Part shown: in pieces, positions 43,426 through 51,447 of the stretch
Position numbering within the stretch: position 1 is the stretch's first letter
How the letters are laid out: the number at the start of each line of letters is the position of its first letter
Assembly (NCBI RefSeq): GCF_021213805.1
Contig: NZ_JAJQJI010000001.1
Span: forward strand, 317,944-381,943
Direction: 5' to 3'
DNA: 64,000 nucleotides
From: Mycobacterium sp. MYCO198283
GTDB taxonomy: Bacteria; Actinomycetota; Actinomycetes; Mycobacteriales; Mycobacteriaceae
Position numbers and translations under genes: made by a program
Notes under the pieces: generated by a model
Told to the model about the DNA's origin: nothing
Databases searched by the model: none
Seen by the model: only the letters and a program-made list of their open reading frames with translations

Positions 43426-43809
43426 TCAGTCCGGATCGGGCAGGACGAGCGAGAGCAGCCAGCTGACGATCGACAGCACGATCGCCGCCCAGATGGCCGT
43501 CCACCAGAAGTCGTCGAGCTGCAGGCCCCAGCCGGTGGTGTGGCGGGTGATCCAGGAGGTGATCCACAGCATCAGCGCGTTGACGACGACGTGGAACAGG
43601 CCGAGCGTCAGCACATAGAGCGGGATGGCCAGCAGCGCCACGATCGGCTTGATCACCGCGTTGACCGCGCCGAACACCAGCGCGACGACGAAGGCGATCC
43701 CGGCCTTCTGCACGGTGCCGTCGGCCCCGACGAAGGACATCCCGGGCACCAGCCAGGTCACCACCCACATTGCGACGCCGGTCACGGCGGCCCGCAGCAG
43801 GAACGTCAC
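43426..43809 (-). CDS. Phage-holin-4/YvlD-type membrane protein
   Basis: This 127-residue protein has four hydrophobic helices (about 2-22, 37-55, 58-82, 98-122) and a conserved FGAVNAVIKPIVALLAIPLYVLTLGLF segment, the mark of the DUF360/YvlD group. Despite the Pfam name it is not a phage holin. Its role is thought to be in envelope stress in other bacteria. I place the start at GTG 43809, 5 bases after the cobF stop; a longer open frame upstream only reads through cobF in another frame. It probably shares the cobF transcript. Confidence 0.8.
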   Translation of the reverse strand: MTFLLRAAVTGVAMWVVTWLVPGMSFVGADGTVQKAGIAFVVALVFGAVNAVIKPIVALLAIPLYVLTLGLFHVVVNALMLWITSWITRHTTGWGLQLDDFWWTAIWAAIVLSIVSWLLSLVLPDPD

Positions 43810-43814
43810 GGTGG

Positions 43815-44555
43815 TCAGTCTGCCGAGCGCAGCAGGTAGATGTCCATGATCCAGCCGTGCCGGGCACGGGCCGCGGCGCGCGCGTCGGCGATGCGCTCGC
43901 CGACCTCGCCGACGGTGCCCGAGATCAGCAGTTCGCCCGGCAGCCCCAGATAGGCGCCCCACCAGATGCGGGTCTGTGCAGCGCACAGCCGGAAGGCGCA
44001 GTCGCCGTCGAGCATGACGACCGCGCTGCCGGTCAGCCCGTCCTGCCGCAGCCGGCGGCCGGTGGTGATGAGCACCGGTTCGCCGATCTCGTTGAGCGGG
44101 ATGCGGTGCCGGGCGGTGAGCGCCGAGATCGCGGTGACGCCGGGGACGACGTCCAGCCGGAAGTCGACGTGCTCGGCGACCGCCTCGAGGATGCGCAGGG
44201 TGCTGTCGTAGAGCGACGGATCGCCCCACGCCAGGAACGCGCCCACCCCGTCGCCGCCGAGCTCGGCGGTGATCGCCTCGGCCCACACCCGCGCGCGGGC
44301 GGCGTGCCATTGCGCGACGTCGCGGCGGTAGTCGTCGCTGCTGTCGCGGGCCGGGTCCGGGAGTTCGACGAACCGGTAGTCCCGCTGGCCGGCGTAGCGC
44401 TCGCAGATGGTGCGACGCAGCGCCACCAGGTCGGCTTTCGCGTCGCCCTTGTCCATCACGAAGAACACGTCGGTGGCGTTGAGCGCGCGGACGGCCGCGA
44501 CGGTCACGTGCTCCGGATCGCCCGCCCCGATGCCGATGACGTGGATGGTGCGCAC
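43815..44555 (-). CDS. cobF: Precorrin-6A synthase (deacetylating)
   Basis: CobF (246 residues) is the C1-methyltransferase of the aerobic cobalamin pathway that also releases acetate. It has the SAM-methylase start IHVIGIGAGDPEHVTV, the DKGDAK loop, the LAWGDPSLYDST motif and the mid-region VVPGVTAISALTARHRIPL. No other cob gene is in the window. The start is GTG 44555; TAACCT ends 6 bases upstream and there is no ribosome site, so the mRNA is probably leaderless. M. tuberculosis complex strains lack cobF at this place, while M. canettii and environmental mycobacteria keep it. Confidence 0.92.
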   Translation of the reverse strand: MRTIHVIGIGAGDPEHVTVAAVRALNATDVFFVMDKGDAKADLVALRRTICERYAGQRDYRFVELPDPARDSSDDYRRDVAQWHAARARVWAEAITAELGGDGVGAFLAWGDPSLYDSTLRILEAVAEHVDFRLDVVPGVTAISALTARHRIPLNEIGEPVLITTGRRLRQDGLTGSAVVMLDGDCAFRLCAAQTRIWWGAYLGLPGELLISGTVGEVGERIADARAAARARHGWIMDIYLLRSAD

Positions 44556-44564
44556 TGGCGCAGG

Positions 44565-45059
44565 TTAGTGGTTGGCGCGTCGGCGGATCGCCAGCGGCAC
44601 CGCCAGCCACAACACGACCTCGGCGGCCAGCACCACGCCGCCGGAGACGAACGCCACCGTCTCGTCGAGCACCATGTCGACGACCACGATCGTCACGCCC
44701 ACCAGCGCACCGCCCAGCAGCGTGATGCCGACCAGCGCGAAGCGGTGTGACGTCGACACCAGCTGCTTGAGCAGTCGCCGCCGGAACACGAGGCGGTGGA
44801 TCGCCACCGGCGCGACGAGGAACACCGTCGAGCCGATGGCACACCATACGGTCAGCAGGAAGGTCAGCCGCAGGTGTCCGTCCAGCCGGTCGAACCGCTG
44901 CTGGAACGGCAGCGTCAGCAGGAAGCCGGTGAGCAGCTGCACGCCGGTCTGCACCACGCGGGTCTCCTGCAGCAGGTTCGCCCAGTTGCGGTCGAGCCGC
45001 TCGGTCGGCGTCTCGGACCGGTCGGCGGACCACCGCTGTCCGGGGTCGTCGGCGTCCAT
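44565..45059 (-). CDS. DUF6328 membrane protein
   Basis: This 164-residue protein has a hydrophilic N-terminus (1-30) and four helices (about 38-57, 65-85, 104-125, 130-155). The segment NLLQETRVVQTGVQLLTGFLLTLPFQQRF is the signature of the DUF6328 family, common in actinobacteria. Function is unknown. ATG 45059 gives the usual length. It lies 27 bases from the end of the YihY-family gene on the same strand, so both may be on one transcript. Confidence 0.8.
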   Translation of the reverse strand: MDADDPGQRWSADRSETPTERLDRNWANLLQETRVVQTGVQLLTGFLLTLPFQQRFDRLDGHLRLTFLLTVWCAIGSTVFLVAPVAIHRLVFRRRLLKQLVSTSHRFALVGITLLGGALVGVTIVVVDMVLDETVAFVSGGVVLAAEVVLWLAVPLAIRRRANH

Positions 45060-45086
45060 GTGCTGTGGTTCGCGGCGGGCGAGCGG

Positions 45087-46127
45087 TCAGCCGTCGTCTC
45101 GGCCCCGCGAGCGGCGCAGCGCCGAGGCCTTGGCGATGTCGGCTTCCTCTTTCGCCTCGTTCTTCTCGATCAACCGGGTGTCGCGCGGCGGCAGCTGCAG
45201 GTCGCGTTCGGCGGGCAGCCCGGCCTGCAGTTGCCGACCGCGCTCCAGCTCGGAGTCCACCTCGGCGCCGAACAGCAGCGCCAGGTTGGTGATCCAGACC
45301 CACAGCAGGAAGACGATGACGCCGGCCAGCGCGCCGTAGGTCTTGTTGTAGCTGCCGAAGTTGGCGACGTAGAGCCCGAACAGCACCGAGGCGATGATCC
45401 ACACGAGGATCGCCACGGCGGCGCCGATGCTGATCCAGCGGAACTTCGGCTGTTTCACGTTCGGGCTGGCGTAATAGAGGATCGCCACGGCGAACACCAC
45501 GAACAGCAGGATCAGCGGCCAGCGCAGGATGCTCCACACCGTCACGGCGGTGTCGCCGAGGCCGATGGCGTCGCCGATGGCCCGGGCCACCGGCCCGCTC
45601 ACGGCGAGCATGAGGGCCACCACCGCGACCGAGACGATGCCGGCCAGCGTCAGCACCAGCTGCAGCGGCCGCAGCTTCCAGATCGGCCTGCCCTCGGGGA
45701 TTTCGTACATGCGGTTCATCGCCCGGCCGAACGCGCCGACGTAGCCCGACGCCGACCACAGCGCACCCGCGATGCCCAGGATCAGGCCGAGCCCCGCCTG
45801 CGGCGACTCGACGAGCTGTTGGATCGGTTGGCGCAGCGTGTCCAACGCGCTGGACGGCGCCACGTCGTCGACGATCTGCAGCACCGCGTCGGTGGTGCGC
45901 TGGCCCTGCCCGAACACACCGAGCAGCGACACCATTGCGACGAGCGCCGGGAACAGCGACAGCACCGCGTAGTAGGTGAGCGCGGCGGCGAGGTCGGTGC
46001 ACTGGTCGTCGGTGAATTCACGCACCGTCCTGCGGAGCACGAACATTGCCGACGGCCGGGTGAGTTCGGTCGGCGAATCCGGCTTGCTCGGGTCGTCGGG
46101 ATCCGGCGGGGCTCCGTTCTCTGGCAT
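45087..46127 (-). CDS. YihY/BrkB-family membrane protein
   Basis: This 346-residue protein has six membrane helices between about residues 50 and 290. It carries the YihY motifs DLAAALTYYAVLSLFPALV, GALWSASGYVGAFGRAMNRMY and YLPNVK-like YYASPNVKQPKFRW, then GAVIVFLLW-type GVIVFLLWVWITNLALLFGAEVDSE. A charged coiled tail (about 295-346) follows. The old annotation as ribonuclease BN is wrong; the family is an uncharacterised, possibly transport-related group. ATG 46127 was chosen because the N-terminus is conserved from the PSAMFVLRRTVREF region and the start lies close to GGGAAGG. Confidence 0.85.
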   Translation of the reverse strand: MPENGAPPDPDDPSKPDSPTELTRPSAMFVLRRTVREFTDDQCTDLAAALTYYAVLSLFPALVAMVSLLGVFGQGQRTTDAVLQIVDDVAPSSALDTLRQPIQQLVESPQAGLGLILGIAGALWSASGYVGAFGRAMNRMYEIPEGRPIWKLRPLQLVLTLAGIVSVAVVALMLAVSGPVARAIGDAIGLGDTAVTVWSILRWPLILLFVVFAVAILYYASPNVKQPKFRWISIGAAVAILVWIIASVLFGLYVANFGSYNKTYGALAGVIVFLLWVWITNLALLFGAEVDSELERGRQLQAGLPAERDLQLPPRDTRLIEKNEAKEEADIAKASALRRSRGRDDG

Positions 46128-46226
46128 GCCTTCCCGGTACCCCCGGGCCGAGCGCATCGAAACGCGGGTACCTCGACCACTCCGGTACCGGCCCGCCGGT
46201 CTTTCGCGGCCGGGTACGGTGCCCGA

Positions 46227-46451
46227 ATGGACCGGCAGGACTTCTCCGGCCTGTTCGATCCCACCGGACGCACCGCGGTCGTCACCGGCGGCACGCGGGG
46301 GATCGGACTGGCGCTCGCCCAGGGATTCGCCTGCGCCGGCGCAGCCGTCGTGGTCGCGAGCCGCAAGGCCGACGCCTGCCGACGGGCTGGCGCCCACCTG
46401 ACGCACTCCGGCCAGGCCTTCGTCGTCGACGGCGGCCTCACCCCGCGCTGA
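46227..46451 (+). pseudogene. Internally deleted SDR-family gene
   Basis: This 74-residue frame joins the first 58 residues of a short-chain dehydrogenase (FDPTGRTAVVTGGTRGIGLALAQGF, with the cofactor glycine motif, to ASRKADACRRAGAHL) directly to the last residues of one (SGQAFVVDGGLTPR). About 170-180 central residues, including the catalytic Ser, Tyr and Lys, are missing, and the frame is kept. TACGGT ends 6 bases before the ATG, so a leaderless promoter remains. It cannot be an active oxidoreductase. Either it is decaying or it makes a small remnant protein. Confidence 0.8.
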
Positions 46452-46462
46452 AAGGGCACACG

Positions 46463-47332
46463 ATGCGGTTCACCTACGCCGAGGCGATGACCGATCCCAC
46501 CTACTACATCCCGTTGGCTAAGGCCGCCGACGAGGCCGGCTATCACGCGATGACGATCCCCGACAGCATCGCCTATCCCTTCGAGTCGGATTCGACCTAT
46601 CCGTACACCCCGGACGGGGATCGCACCTTCCTCGACGGCAAGGCGTTCATCGAGTCGTTCGCGCTCATCGGCGCGCTGTCGGCGGTCACCACGCGGCTGC
46701 ACTTCAACATCTTTGTGCTCAAGCTGCCGATCCGCCCGCCCGCGCTGGTGGCCAAGCAGGCCGGTTCCCTCGCCGCGCTGTTCGACAACCGCCTCGGTCT
46801 CGGCGTCGGCACCAGCCCGTGGAAGGAGGACTACGAGATCATGGGCGTGCCGTTCGCCCGCCGCGGCAAGCGCATGGACGAATGCATCGACATCATCCGC
46901 GGGCTCACCACCGGTGACTACTTCGAGTACCACGGTGAGTTCTACGACATCCCCAAGACCAAGATGACGCCGGCGCCCACGCAGCCGGTTCCGATCCTGG
47001 TCGGCGGGCACGCCGACGCCGCGCTCAAGCGGGCCGCCCGCAACGACGGCTGGATGCACGGCGGCGGCGACCCTGAGGAACTCGACGCGCTGCTGGTCAA
47101 GCTGCAGCGCTACCGCGAGGACGCCGGGCAGCAGGGGCCGTTCCAAATCCACGTCATCTCCGTCGACGGGTTTACGCTGGACGGTGTCAAGCGCCTTGAG
47201 GACAAGGGCGTCACTGATGTGATCGTCGGCTTCCGCATTCCGTACATCAAGGGGCCGGACACCGAGCCACTCGACACCAAGATCCGCAACCTCGAGTGGT
47301 TTGCCGAGAACGTCATTGCGAAGGCCGGGTAG
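46463..47332 (+). CDS. LLM-class F420-dependent oxidoreductase (Rv0940c-like)
   Basis: This 289-residue TIM-barrel oxidoreductase has MTIPDSIAYPFESDS, LHFNIFVLKLPIRPPALVAKQAGSLAALFDNRLGLGVG, SPWKEDYEIMGVPFARRGKRMDECI and VPILVGGHADAALKRAARNDGW. It is the Rv0940c type, for which F420 is the probable cofactor. It starts 11 bases after the SDR remnant and could use the same transcript; AAGGGC lies 8 bases before the ATG. The substrate is unknown. It is only distantly similar to the oxidoreductase at 26522-27370. Confidence 0.85.
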   Translation: MRFTYAEAMTDPTYYIPLAKAADEAGYHAMTIPDSIAYPFESDSTYPYTPDGDRTFLDGKAFIESFALIGALSAVTTRLHFNIFVLKLPIRPPALVAKQAGSLAALFDNRLGLGVGTSPWKEDYEIMGVPFARRGKRMDECIDIIRGLTTGDYFEYHGEFYDIPKTKMTPAPTQPVPILVGGHADAALKRAARNDGWMHGGGDPEELDALLVKLQRYREDAGQQGPFQIHVISVDGFTLDGVKRLEDKGVTDVIVGFRIPYIKGPDTEPLDTKIRNLEWFAENVIAKAG

Positions 47333-47358
47333 TCCGGAAGACGACGACGGGTGGCCCA

Positions 47359-48375
47359 ATGACCTCCGACAGCGAGCCTCCCCTCGAGTGCGTGGCGATG
47401 GGCGCCTCCGCGGGCGGGGTGGAGGCGCTCACCGAGGTCGTGGCCGGACTGCCCGACGACGCGCCGTTCGCCGTGCTCGTCGTCCTGCACATGCCGTCCG
47501 GGGCGCCGAGCGTGCTCGCCCGCATCCTCGACCGCAACGGTCCGCTACCTGCCAGCCCGGCCGTCGACGGCGAGCCGCTGCGGGCCGGTCACATCCACGT
47601 CGCGGTGCCCGACAATCACCTGCTCGTCCACAACCGGCGGATCCTGCTGTCGGAGGGCCCCACCGAAAACGGGCACCGGCCGGCGATCAACGCGCTGTTC
47701 CGGTCGGTGGCGCTGGAGTACGGGCAGCAGTCGGTCGGGGTATTGCTCTCGGGTGTTCTCGACGACGGGGTGCAGGGCTTGTCGGCGATCCGGTCGCGCG
47801 GCGGGGTGACGGTCACCCAGCGGCCCGCTGACGCCGCCTTCCCGGCGATGCCGCTCAACGCGCTGCAGGCCGGGGTGGTGGACCACGAATGCTCCGCCGC
47901 GGAACTCGGCCGGCTGTTGACGAAGCTGACGGCGTTCGAGCGGGAGGACCGGCGAATGGAACCGGACAAGGTGATGGAACTGGAGAACCGCATCGCGATG
48001 GGCAAACGGTTCGCCGCGAACGTGGACACCGAGGTGCTGGGCGCGCCCTCGGGCTACACCTGTCCGGACTGCAACGGCTCCCTGACGTCCGTCGCCGACA
48101 GCGACCGGAACTTCCGCTGCCGGGTCGGGCACGCCTGGACCGCCGAAGCACTGCTGCAGGCCCGCGATGCGGAGGTGGAGAGCGCGCTGTGGATCGCGCT
48201 GCGCAGCCTGCAGGAGAAGGCGAAGATGTCGCGAAAGCTGGCCAGGAACGCCGGCGACGGGCCGTTGTCCCGCAAGTACCAGACGCTCGCCGAAGAGGCC
48301 GAGCACGCCAGCGTCGTGCTCAGCGAGCGCCTGTCGGAGGCCTACGGCATGCACGAACAGGGGTCCGTGCAATGA
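47359..48375 (+). CDS. Stand-alone CheB-type methylesterase with zinc-ribbon end
   Basis: This 338-residue protein has a CheB methylesterase domain (about 10-190) with the triad Ser17 (MGASAGGVEAL), His44 (VVLHMPSG) and Asp136 (SGVLDDGVQG). There is no N-terminal receiver domain. The C-terminal part (about 225-330) has CPDCNGSL and CRVGHAW, a probable zinc ribbon, then a helix. The normal partner reaction is removal of methyl groups from chemoreceptors, but no receptor or CheA gene is here. It overlaps the STAS/ATPase gene by 4 bases. ATG 47359 is the first start near a weak GGGTGG. Confidence 0.85.
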   Translation: MTSDSEPPLECVAMGASAGGVEALTEVVAGLPDDAPFAVLVVLHMPSGAPSVLARILDRNGPLPASPAVDGEPLRAGHIHVAVPDNHLLVHNRRILLSEGPTENGHRPAINALFRSVALEYGQQSVGVLLSGVLDDGVQGLSAIRSRGGVTVTQRPADAAFPAMPLNALQAGVVDHECSAAELGRLLTKLTAFEREDRRMEPDKVMELENRIAMGKRFAANVDTEVLGAPSGYTCPDCNGSLTSVADSDRNFRCRVGHAWTAEALLQARDAEVESALWIALRSLQEKAKMSRKLARNAGDGPLSRKYQTLAEEAEHASVVLSERLSEAYGMHEQGSVQ

Positions 48376-49136
48376 ACCCGGTGTCGCGGTCACCGCTGCA
48401 CACCACGGCGGAAGACCACGATGGTGCGGCGCTGCTCACCGTCGACGGCGTACTCGACAGCACCACTTATCTGCTGCTGCGCGACACGATCGTCAAGGCC
48501 GCGCTCGATCAACCGCTCGCCGTGATCATCGACGTCGCCAGCCTCGCGGTGCCCGCCCCGTCGGCCTGGGCGGTGTTCACCAGCGCCCGCTGGCACGTCA
48601 GCACCTGGCCGGAGGTCCCCATCGCCCTGGTGTGCCGCCACGCCGCCGGGCGCGAGGCGATCGCGGCGAACGGCGTCGCGCGGTACGTGCCGGTGTACCC
48701 CTCGGTGGCCGAGTGCCTGACCGCGGTGACGGAGTCGCCGCCGCCGCGGGTGCGCCGCCGCATGCGGGTCGAACTTCCCGCCGTCGACGGCAGTGTCGGG
48801 CAGGCCCGCGACCTGGTTACCGACTGGCTGCGCGCGTGGTCGATGGAATCGTTGATCCCGACCGCCAAGGTCGTGGTGAGCGCACTGGTGGAGAACGTGC
48901 TCGACCACACCAACAGCGCGCCCGCGCTCCGGGTGGAGAGCAACGGCACCACGGTTACCGTCGCCGTCGAGGACAGCAGTGCCCGCCCCGCGGGGCGCCG
49001 CGAGGACCCGGCGCGGGGGCGTGATCTGGTCAGCGGGCTCGCGGTGGTCGCCGCCGTGGCCCACGCGTGGGGCACCGCGCCCACGCCCAGCGGCAAGACC
49101 GTGTGGGCGGTCATCGGGCCCGATGCCGCGCTGTGA
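48372..49136 (+). CDS. STAS domain fused to HATPase-type anti-sigma kinase
   Basis: This 254-residue protein joins a STAS domain (about 12-120; AALLTVDGVLDSTTYLLLRDTIVKAAL) to an RsbW-like ATPase domain (about 130-252). The N box is ALVENVLDHT, a degenerate G1 is VEDSSARPA, and GLAVVAAVAHAWG follows. Such proteins work in partner-switching, controlling sigma factors or kinases. No Ser is obvious at the usual STAS phosphosite. The ATG overlaps the CheB stop (ATGA), so the two are co-translated. It links a methylation module to a partner switch, a combination seen in stress-signalling clusters. Confidence 0.82.
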   Translation: MNPVSRSPLHTTAEDHDGAALLTVDGVLDSTTYLLLRDTIVKAALDQPLAVIIDVASLAVPAPSAWAVFTSARWHVSTWPEVPIALVCRHAAGREAIAANGVARYVPVYPSVAECLTAVTESPPPRVRRRMRVELPAVDGSVGQARDLVTDWLRAWSMESLIPTAKVVVSALVENVLDHTNSAPALRVESNGTTVTVAVEDSSARPAGRREDPARGRDLVSGLAVVAAVAHAWGTAPTPSGKTVWAVIGPDAAL

Positions 49137-49186
49137 GCCGTCAGTAGAGTTTTTGTCGCAACACCCGACGGGACGGTGACGGACGC

Positions 49187-51028
49187 ATGGACGCCCAGGC
49201 CGACGAGGCCTTCGAAGCGCTGCTGCGCTTCCTTCGCGACGCCCGCGGCTTCGATTTCACCGGGTACAAGCGCGCGTCCCTGATGCGGCGGGTGCGGCAC
49301 CGGATGGCGCAGACGGGGCACGACTCCTTCGAGGAGTACCTCGACTTCCTGCAAGCCAACGCCGACGAGTTCGTCGACCTGTTTAACACCATCCTCATCA
49401 ACGTCACGTCCTTCTTCCGCGACCCCGACGCCTGGGAACTGGTGCGAACCGACGTCATCCCGACGATCCTGGCCAACAGTGCTCCCTACGAGCACATCCG
49501 GGTCTGGAGTGCCGGCTGCGCGTCGGGTCAGGAGGCCTATTCCCTGGCGATGCTGTTGGCCGAGGCGCTCGGTCCCGAGGAGTTCGGCCAGCGCGTCAAG
49601 ATCTATGCCACCGATGTCGACGACCACGCGCTGGCGGAGGCGCGAGCGGCGTCCTACGACGGCAAGGCCGTCGAGTCGGTGCCCGATGAGCTGCGTGGGC
49701 GGTATTTCCAACCGCTCGGCGACGGCCGGTTCCAGTTCCGCAAGGACCTGCGCCGGGCGGTGATCTTCGGCCGCAACGACCTGGTGCGAGACGCCCCGAT
49801 CTCCCGCGTCGACCTGCTGCTGTGCCGCAACGTGCTGATGTACTTCAACGCCGACACACAGCGGACGGTGCTGAACCGGTTGCACTTCGCCTTGGCACCC
49901 AGCGGCACGCTGTTCCTGGGCCACGCCGAGATGCTGCTCAGCCACACCGATCGGTTCACGGCCGTCAACCTCAAGAATCGGATCTTCCGCAAGGCGGTCA
50001 CCTACACCGCTGACGCGGGCGGCGACGTCAGCACCGGCGAGGTCGACCGCCACGGTGTCCTGCCGGGTCTCGGGCCGGTGCGCGAGCTCGCGTTCCGCGC
50101 CAGCCCCATCGCACAGATCGTCGTCACCGGCGAGGACACCGTCGCGATGATCAACCAGCAGGCCGAGGCGCTGTTCGGGCTCTCGGCCCGCGACATCGGC
50201 CGGTTGCTGCGCGACCTGGAGGTGTCGTATCGGCCCGTCGAGCTGCGGGCCTACATCGAACAGGCGAAGGTCGACCGGCGCTCGACCCGCATCGAGGACG
50301 TCGAATGGCGGCGCTCCGGCTGGGACACGATCTGGTTCGAGATCCACGTCAACCCGCTCATCGACGCCGACAACGGGCTGCTCGGCGTGTCGATCGTGTT
50401 CTTCGACATCACCGCCACCCGAGCGCTGGTCGACAAGGTGGTGCAGACGAATCGGCAGCTGGAAACGGCCTACGAGGAACTGCAATCGACCAACGAGGAG
50501 CTCGAGACCACCAACGAGGAGCTGCAGTCGACCGTCGAGGAGCTGGAAACCACCAACGAGGAACTGCAGTCGACGAACGAAGAGCTCGAGACGATGAACG
50601 AGGAGCTGCAGTCCACCAACGACGAGTTGCAGACCATCAACGAGACGCTGCGGGAGCGCAGCATCGAACTCGACGACGCCCAGCAGTTCGTCGACGCGCT
50701 GAGCAACTCGGTGCACTTCGGCATGATCGTCGTCGACCGCGCCATGCGGGTGCAGCTGTGGAACCGCCGTTGTGAGGATCTCTGGGGTCTGCGGGCTTCC
50801 GAAGCCGTCGGCAGGATGCTCGCGGACCTGGACATCGGGTTGCCGCTGGACGACGTCCGGCCGCTGATCGGCAACGCCTTCGTCGACCCGCACGGGCTCG
50901 GCACCGCCGAGGTCGACGCCGTCAACCGGCGGGGCAGGACGATCCGGGTTGCGGTGACGTGCAACGGCTTCGGGCCCACCGACGGCGCGGTCGACGGCGC
51001 CCTGCTGTTCATCGACCAGTTGACCTAG
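49187..51028 (+). CDS. CheR methyltransferase fused to coiled coil and PAS domains
   Basis: This 613-residue protein has a CheR domain (about 8-265) with SAGCASGQEAYSLAMLL as SAM motif I and CRNVLMYF. A first PAS domain (about 295-410) follows, then a long coiled coil (about 429-491) made of near-identical heptads such as ELQSTNEELETTNEEL, and a second PAS domain (about 495-610). Proteins with CheB-CheR-PAS in one chain are known; here CheB is split off at 47359. No kinase domain follows. It probably methylates Glu residues of a partner in response to a small ligand. ATG 49187 follows the ATPase gene by 50 bases. Confidence 0.88.
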   Translation: MDAQADEAFEALLRFLRDARGFDFTGYKRASLMRRVRHRMAQTGHDSFEEYLDFLQANADEFVDLFNTILINVTSFFRDPDAWELVRTDVIPTILANSAPYEHIRVWSAGCASGQEAYSLAMLLAEALGPEEFGQRVKIYATDVDDHALAEARAASYDGKAVESVPDELRGRYFQPLGDGRFQFRKDLRRAVIFGRNDLVRDAPISRVDLLLCRNVLMYFNADTQRTVLNRLHFALAPSGTLFLGHAEMLLSHTDRFTAVNLKNRIFRKAVTYTADAGGDVSTGEVDRHGVLPGLGPVRELAFRASPIAQIVVTGEDTVAMINQQAEALFGLSARDIGRLLRDLEVSYRPVELRAYIEQAKVDRRSTRIEDVEWRRSGWDTIWFEIHVNPLIDADNGLLGVSIVFFDITATRALVDKVVQTNRQLETAYEELQSTNEELETTNEELQSTVEELETTNEELQSTNEELETMNEELQSTNDELQTINETLRERSIELDDAQQFVDALSNSVHFGMIVVDRAMRVQLWNRRCEDLWGLRASEAVGRMLADLDIGLPLDDVRPLIGNAFVDPHGLGTAEVDAVNRRGRTIRVAVTCNGFGPTDGAVDGALLFIDQLT

Positions 51029-51420
51029 CGCTCGTGGTCGTGTTCGGCCTGCTCCTTGCGGTCTTGCGCCTGCGCTTCGCGCTCGTCGTCTTCGGCGAGG
51101 TCCCGCTGTCGGGCGGCGGCCTGCCGATGCCGGTCCACGGCGTCGTCGTCGTGTGCGGCGATCGCGGCCTGTTCATGGGCGGCGGCGGAGCGGCGGTGTG
51201 ATTCGCCGGCGTGCCGGTAGCCGGCAGCGGCGGCCCGATGCGCCGCCTCGGCCCGATCGATCGCCTGCTCGGCGCGCCGCCGCGCGCGGGCCGCGCTCTC
51301 GGCGGTGGTCGGCAGGCCCGCCGACAGCTCGGCGCGCCGCTGCTTCAGCTCGTCGGCGCGCGCCCGGGCGCGGGCGCCGCGGTCGAGCGGCGTCTCGGGC
51401 GATTCATCGTGGCTGGGCAT
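51025..51420 (-). CDS. Ala/Arg-rich coiled-coil protein
   Basis: This 131-residue hydrophilic protein is almost all helix and rich in Ala, Arg, Glu and His. It has a likely coiled coil from about residue 17 to the end ([54 protein letters not shown]). I know of no function. The end overlaps the CheR-PAS gene by 4 bases on the other strand. The start ATG 51420 has no clear ribosome site nearby. Base composition is like the neighbours. It is the next gene downstream of the GAF-ANTAR gene and may share its promoter. Confidence 0.6.
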   Translation of the reverse strand: MPSHDESPETPLDRGARARARADELKQRRAELSAGLPTTAESAARARRRAEQAIDRAEAAHRAAAAGYRHAGESHRRSAAAHEQAAIAAHDDDAVDRHRQAAARQRDLAEDDEREAQAQDRKEQAEHDHER

Positions 51421-51447
51421 GTCAGGCGACGTCGACGGGGCGTCCCT

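Noticed and set aside
43426..46002. Minus-strand open frame of about 858 codons
   Set aside because: Only its last 128 codons encode a recognisable protein (YvlD type). The rest overlaps cobF, the DUF6328 gene and the YihY gene in another frame.
46136..46220. Several GGTAC sequences upstream of the SDR remnant, considered as operators
   Set aside because: Spacing is irregular and the hexamer is simple; nothing distinguishes it from chance.
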